Origin: JAEUKA01 sp044228505
GTDB lineage: Bacteria > Myxococcota_A > Polyangia > Palsa-1104 > JAEUJZ01
Direction: 5' to 3'
DNA length: 64,000 nucleotides
Assembly: GCA_044228505.1 (NCBI GenBank)
Contig: JBGAUT010000034.1
Location: 1 to 64,000, forward strand
Below, piece by piece: positions 60,316 through 64,000 of the stretch. The stretch's first letter is position 1; every line of letters starts with the position of its first letter. The notes beneath the pieces are model-generated. The model worked only from the letters and a program-made list of their open reading frames with translations, did not search any database and was not told where the DNA came from. A program made the position numbers and the translations under genes.

Positions 60316-61341
60316 TTAGTAGTAGGGACGCGGTGCTGGTGGCGGTGGCGGTGGGGCGAAGCGACCCGGGAACGGATCGGCCCCCTCGCGGCGACGGGCT
60401 TCGTCATCTAGATCGGGACCATAGGCGGGCAGAGGCGCTCCCTGCTCACCGAATAGGGCGACGCCGATGACACCCACGTTGCGATCACCAAACTCAGAAG
60501 TCTTGGCGGCGTAGGAATTGCGCACCGAGCCGAACCGAAAGGCTGCGACCTCGCTCATGGAGCGGCGAAAACCATCAATGCGAATGCGGTGGAAGGCATC
60601 GACGACGTAGCCGCGCTTATCGAGGCTCGCTGACCGTCCATCCACGACATCCTGGCCATCGACCGAGGCGACTAGCTCGAAGCGCTGTCCGGTCCGATTT
60701 TCAACCTGGATCGCATAGCGCTGGCCCGCTGCGCCCACCACCAAGATGTGGTTCGCCAAGTGATACGACGGCAGCGGCTGACCCGACTCATCCACGATGG
60801 CAACGGTCACACCCACCCACGGCGTCGGACGATTGCCCGCGAAGGTCCGCCACACCGGTTCGCCCGGAAAATAGCGACGGATCAAGCGGTCGCGCTGCGC
60901 CTCGACACCTTGGGAGTCGTTGTAGTGAAGGCTACCCAAAAACAGCGGGCTCGCGCTGCCTCGCTCAAACGGCACATCGCGAACCGGTGAGTAGCGATTT
61001 TCGCCGTACTCGGTGCCCAGACCGGGACGCTCGACCTTGCGCCGAGCATACGCCTCTTGTTGCATCCGCTTGTCAGCAAGCGCAGACGGTGCACTGACGG
61101 GAGGAGCTGGCATTCCGCCCTGCGGCGAACCACCCGAGCCATCGTCTGCCCGCGAGCCACCACCGTAGACCTGCGATTCCGCCGCCGGGTCGTTCGGTGG
61201 ATAGCTGGTTACCGCCGCGCCATCGCCACCCGTAGGATAGTCGGGCCGAATGTTCTGATTCGACTGATGACAGGCGAACAGCGATGTTGAAAGCAAGCCC
61301 ACCATCGTGAGCTTCGAGAGCCAAGTCTTGCAAAGGCGCAT
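60316..61341 (-). CDS. Lipoprotein with Gly/Pro-rich linker
   Basis: 341 residues, with GGAGGG before ATG 61341. Lipobox LFAC (Cys24). Residues 30-90 are a low-complexity Gly/Pro/Asp/Ser linker. The middle (about 145-300) is a folded region with strands such as VGVTVAIVDESGQPLPSYHLAN and HRIRIDGFRRSMSEVAAFRFG. The last 15 residues are Pro-rich (PPPPPPAPRPYY). No family was recognised. It is convergent with the cyclase (6 bases between) and divergent from the following kinase. Confidence 0.78.
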   Translation of the reverse strand: MRLCKTWLSKLTMVGLLSTSLFACHQSNQNIRPDYPTGGDGAAVTSYPPNDPAAESQVYGGGSRADDGSGGSPQGGMPAPPVSAPSALADKRMQQEAYARRKVERPGLGTEYGENRYSPVRDVPFERGSASPLFLGSLHYNDSQGVEAQRDRLIRRYFPGEPVWRTFAGNRPTPWVGVTVAIVDESGQPLPSYHLANHILVVGAAGQRYAIQVENRTGQRFELVASVDGQDVVDGRSASLDKRGYVVDAFHRIRIDGFRRSMSEVAAFRFGSVRNSYAAKTSEFGDRNVGVIGVALFGEQGAPLPAYGPDLDDEARRREGADPFPGRFAPPPPPPAPRPYY

Positions 61342-61414
61342 CGTGAGTCCCTCCGTGTTGCCCTACAAACGCGATCGTTTCCCGCGCCTTACACGGTCTG
61401 GTAGATTTTTTTAG

Positions 61415-63424
61415 GTGTCGTCGGAATCGTCGCATGATGCGCAAGCAGAGTCACTGCTAGAAGCCCTGCACAAGACGCTGGGGACGCAGGATATCGGTGG
61501 AGTGGATGTGCTGCTCCAAGCGCTGGGTCAGTCTTCTCCGACGATGGTAAGGCGCACTGCACGACTGCTGGTCGAGCATGGGCTGTCGGAACGAGCGGCG
61601 GCGCTATACGAGCAAGTCGGCGATCTGCGACCGGCACTGGCTCTGTTCGAACAGGCCGGCCTGGCAGCGGAGGCAGGCCGCATCGCAGAGCAGCTCGGCG
61701 AGGAATCCGAGGCCGAAGCGCTGTACCGACAGAGCAGCGATCCGACCGTCACCAGACCGGGCCGAGATCCGCGCTCACCGGCGCAGCGACTCGGGCTTTT
61801 GCTCCTGCGTCAGGGGCGAAGCGCCGAAGCGGTTAAGGTGTTGCAAGCGGCCCGATGGAAGCTGCTCGAACAGTCGACGCCAAGTGGAGCGCTGCTCGAT
61901 GAACTGGAACCAGCCATCGCAGCGGGACTGTGTCAGCTTGGGCTCCCCGAAGCGGGTCTGCCGCTGCTAGATGCCTATCGAGAGCGCCATCCGCAGGCCC
62001 CGGTCGCCATGCAGGACTGGCTGGTCACGCCGCCAGTGGCCACACCCACGCCGCCGAAGCTTCTGCTCGGACGGTACCGGTTGCAAAAACTACTCGGTGC
62101 CGGTGGCATGGGTCGAGTGTTTCGCGCCGAGGATGCCGTAACCAAGCAGCCGGTGGCGATCAAGCTGTTGCCGCTGTCTGCGACGGGTAGTGAAGGCTCA
62201 CAGAAGTGGCAGCGCTTCTGCACCGAGGCGCACGCCCTCCGCACCTTGAGACATCCAAACATCGTCGCCATTCATGATTTCTCGGACCGGGCAGGCATCC
62301 TGGTCATGGAGTACATGCGTGGCGGATCACTCGGGGAACAGCCCTTGCCGCTCTCGCTGGGGAAGGCCAAGCGGGTGCTGCTCGATGTGACGGCAGGACT
62401 TGTGGCGGCCCATGCAGCGGCGGTGCTGCATCGCGATCTGAAGCCGCACAACCTGTTTCTCGACGAAGCACACAACACCAAGATCGGGGACTTCGGGGCG
62501 GCTCTGCTGGCCCAGCTTGGGGCGACGCAGACCGAGAGCTTGGTCGGCACACTGGCCTACATGTCACCGGAGCAGCTCGACGGACGACCGCTTAGCTTTG
62601 CCACCGACCTGTATTCGCTCGGGGTCACGCTGTTTCAATTGCTCACCGGGAGACTGCCGTTTGTTGGGCCCGATTGGGTTGCGCAGCATCTGTCTCAGCC
62701 CGCGCCCGACCCTAGGATGTGGCGGCCACAGCTTCCCACAGCCTGGGCCATGCTGTGTCAGCAGCTTCTCGCCAAGTCACCAGCGGAACGGCCCACCTCG
62801 CTGGAGGCGCTTCGTACGCTGGCGTTACGACTGCCGGTGGAAGAGCAGCCCTCTGCCGGTTCGCCAAAGCCGGGCAGTCTACCGTCCGCCGATGATGTGC
62901 TGTTACCGCACCTGGAGGGCGTCAGCGAACCAACGACCCAGCCAAGTGGGCTCATCCCGATCGAGAAGACCCCTCACAGCGAGCTGTTTCACCTTCTCGA
63001 TGTCCGCTTGGCCCGTGGCCTGACCGTCGAAAGGTTTGCCGCAGGTGGGTTCGAAAGCGCCACCGGAGTGCGGCATCTGCGCTGGCTGCGCACCATGGCG
63101 CGACTGGGTGGACCGGGGCTTCAGCGCGTACTGCGGATCGTGCTCGACCGGGAGCGACCGGAAGTTCATTACGAAGAACCCATTGGGATGCGCCCATCGG
63201 CAGAGGCACCGCTTAGCGCTCATGACCTGGCGATCGTCGAACAGACCCTGACCGCGATTCATCAGGCCGCCGAGGTCCATGGATCGGTCGGTGATTCGAT
63301 CCTGATCGAAAAACACGGACCCCTGCTGCTCATCGCCGGTCGCGGGCCGCTGGCTTGGTCCGAGCCTGCTCCGTCCGCGCAAACAGACCGCGCAGCACTG
63401 GCAGCTTGGGATGTCGGGGACTAG
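61415..63424 (+). CDS. Ser/Thr kinase with TPR-like N-terminus and degenerate second kinase half
   Basis: 669 residues from GTG 61415. Residues 15-205 are helical TPR-like repeats (AALYEQVGDLRPALALFEQAGLAAEAGRIAEQLGEESEAEALY). The kinase at about 218-480 is complete: GAGGMG, Lys250, HRDLKPHN (339-346), DFG (359-361) and SPEQ. Residues about 510-669 show a weak second kinase-like lobe: FAAGGFESATGVRHLRWL, RVLRIVLDRERPEVHYEEP, then VHGSVGDSILIE where HRDLKPxN is expected. This part is catalytically dead and probably binds a partner. The stop overlaps the convergent gene by 4 bases. Confidence 0.88.
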   Translation: MSSESSHDAQAESLLEALHKTLGTQDIGGVDVLLQALGQSSPTMVRRTARLLVEHGLSERAAALYEQVGDLRPALALFEQAGLAAEAGRIAEQLGEESEAEALYRQSSDPTVTRPGRDPRSPAQRLGLLLLRQGRSAEAVKVLQAARWKLLEQSTPSGALLDELEPAIAAGLCQLGLPEAGLPLLDAYRERHPQAPVAMQDWLVTPPVATPTPPKLLLGRYRLQKLLGAGGMGRVFRAEDAVTKQPVAIKLLPLSATGSEGSQKWQRFCTEAHALRTLRHPNIVAIHDFSDRAGILVMEYMRGGSLGEQPLPLSLGKAKRVLLDVTAGLVAAHAAAVLHRDLKPHNLFLDEAHNTKIGDFGAALLAQLGATQTESLVGTLAYMSPEQLDGRPLSFATDLYSLGVTLFQLLTGRLPFVGPDWVAQHLSQPAPDPRMWRPQLPTAWAMLCQQLLAKSPAERPTSLEALRTLALRLPVEEQPSAGSPKPGSLPSADDVLLPHLEGVSEPTTQPSGLIPIEKTPHSELFHLLDVRLARGLTVERFAAGGFESATGVRHLRWLRTMARLGGPGLQRVLRIVLDRERPEVHYEEPIGMRPSAEAPLSAHDLAIVEQTLTAIHQAAEVHGSVGDSILIEKHGPLLLIAGRGPLAWSEPAPSAQTDRAALAAWDVGD

Positions 63425-63843
63425 CTCGGGTCTGGCGGTGGCAAAGCCCGTGAAGGATGGTCCGTCTGCGGCTCCTTGGCCTCCCGCTCCGCGTACCACT
63501 GATCCCGCGCCTCGATCCAGTCGAGGATGAGCTTGCGCGCCTCGGCGATGGTAATCACCGTCTGCGGCGGGTTTTCCTTCTGGTCCTCTTCGAGCAGCCG
63601 CTCCATCTGCTCAATCACCACTCGACCGTCGGGATACATGCTCACCCAGACGTAATGGTTGCCGATGTCGAGCACCGGCGTCCCGTTCTCCGCTGTGTCG
63701 AGGTCCGCCAGATAGAGGTCTTCGTTGCGCTGACTGTCGTAGAGGAAGTCGTACAGCAGGTTTCGTCGCTGCTCATCGGGCTCGTCGTCGATGACGATCA
63801 CCGGATGCCGCGAGCCTTCCATGTCCTCTAGGTGGATCTTCAT
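63421..63843 (-). CDS. Acidic protein, candidate immunity gene
   Basis: 140 residues, strongly acidic (MEGSRHPVIVIDDEPDEQ, YLADLDTAENGTPVLDIGNHYVWVSM, YPDGRVVIEQMERLLEEDQ). The ATG overlaps the stop of the gene upstream by 4 bases (ATGA). Size, acidity, small beta-rich core and coupling to the gene before it fit an immunity protein of a polymorphic toxin, possibly of the Imm1 type, but the family cannot be fixed by eye. It is convergent with the kinase gene and overlaps its stop. Confidence 0.65.
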   Translation of the reverse strand: MKIHLEDMEGSRHPVIVIDDEPDEQRRNLLYDFLYDSQRNEDLYLADLDTAENGTPVLDIGNHYVWVSMYPDGRVVIEQMERLLEEDQKENPPQTVITIAEARKLILDWIEARDQWYAEREAKEPQTDHPSRALPPPDPS

Positions 63844-64000
63844 TTCTTTGGTCCTTGGTACTTCGGGCCTTCGTAGATTGGGTAGGCAGACTCCAGCTTG
63901 CCTTTGCCATCGAGACGCAGCGTGATGTCCATGCCACTGGTGGTGCTTCCACGAAATTCACCCGACCTTGGCTCTGGTTTTCGATTTTTGTAGGCCTCCT
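63840..64000 (-). CDS. C-terminal end of a candidate secreted nuclease toxin (partial)
   Basis: Incomplete at the window edge; the 52 last residues are visible on the minus strand (first complete codon at 63998, TGA at 63840). They read GSTTSGMDITLRLDGKGKLE then SAYPIYEGPKYQGPKK. A GMDI-x-x-LD-x-GK-(I/L)-xxAYP ending resembles the C-termini of bacterial EndoU-type nuclease toxins and related polymorphic-toxin tips. The stop overlaps the start of the acidic downstream gene, the usual toxin-immunity order. Confidence 0.5.
   Translation of the reverse strand, partial: EAYKNRKPEPRSGEFRGSTTSGMDITLRLDGKGKLESAYPIYEGPKYQGPKK

Overview
The window looks like a chromosomal segment of a GC-rich, envelope-complex deltaproteobacterium-type organism, most likely a member of the Myxococcota (Polyangia-like). 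This is inferred from gene content: several Ser/Thr protein kinases (one fused to a formylglycine-generating-enzyme fold, two degenerate), an FHA/sigma-54 activator, an AgmX/PglI C-terminal (TonB-like) protein, many lipoproteins with Asp/Thr-rich or Cys-rich regions, a class III nucleotide cyclase and an LIC_10091-family protein. No phage, integrase, transposase or CRISPR array was found. The three tRNA genes do not encode CCA, and a CCA-adding enzyme gene is present.

Layout. 0-10.7 kb: a serine-hydrolase lipoprotein, an ectophosphodiesterase-like phosphatase, a PhoD-like phosphatase carrying hemopexin-like repeats, an ArsR/AHSA1 pair with an operator over the start codon, a kinase-FGE fusion and a deoxyribosyltransferase-like protein beside a decayed stretch. 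10.8-15.2 kb: an FHA/sigma-54 activator divergent from a small protein gene with a -24/-12 promoter, an RCC1-type pseudogene, and a HAD phosphatase lipoprotein of lower GC. 15.4-18.2 kb: a translationally coupled operon of an ATP-dependent polynucleotide ligase and two unknown proteins. 18.5-23.2 kb: tRNA-Leu(CAG) with tandem terminators, the CCA-adding enzyme, an AgmX/PglI-type protein and a lipoprotein.

23.2-31.9 kb: a four-gene envelope operon (secreted protein, membrane pseudokinase, secreted Cys-motif protein, TlpA-like thioredoxin), a FadL porin and a 960-residue tail-anchored pseudokinase. 32-38.4 kb: inositol monophosphatase, a metal-dependent hydrolase/Baeyer-Villiger monooxygenase operon behind a perfect inverted repeat, a diheme cytochrome c, an LIC_10091 protein and a CoxE-like VWA protein. 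38.4-47.1 kb: a P-type ATPase, an EVE-domain protein, a lipoprotein, a BRCT/SUKH-like fusion, an AarF/UbiB kinase and two unknown proteins.

47.1-64 kb: four 43-bp hairpin repeats, a large c-heme lipoprotein, a PhoB/PhoR two-component pair, 24-bp repeats that run into a membrane-protein start codon, a sugar-nucleotide epimerase, two tiny genes, RNA 3'-phosphate cyclase, a heme-motif lipoprotein, a miniature DnaJ-type zinc-finger protein, tRNA-Leu(TAG) and tRNA-Lys(CTT) with strong terminators, a beta-propeller lipoprotein, a nucleotide cyclase, a lipoprotein, a TPR-like/kinase protein, and at the right edge an overlapping gene pair that resembles a polymorphic toxin C-terminus followed by its immunity gene.

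The best candidates for undescribed systems are the ligase operon (15.4-18.2 kb), the pseudokinase/thioredoxin envelope operon (23.2-27.4 kb), the sigma-54/FHA small-protein locus (10.8-13.1 kb) and the toxin/immunity pair at the right edge. All functional statements come from reading motifs by eye; no database search was run.
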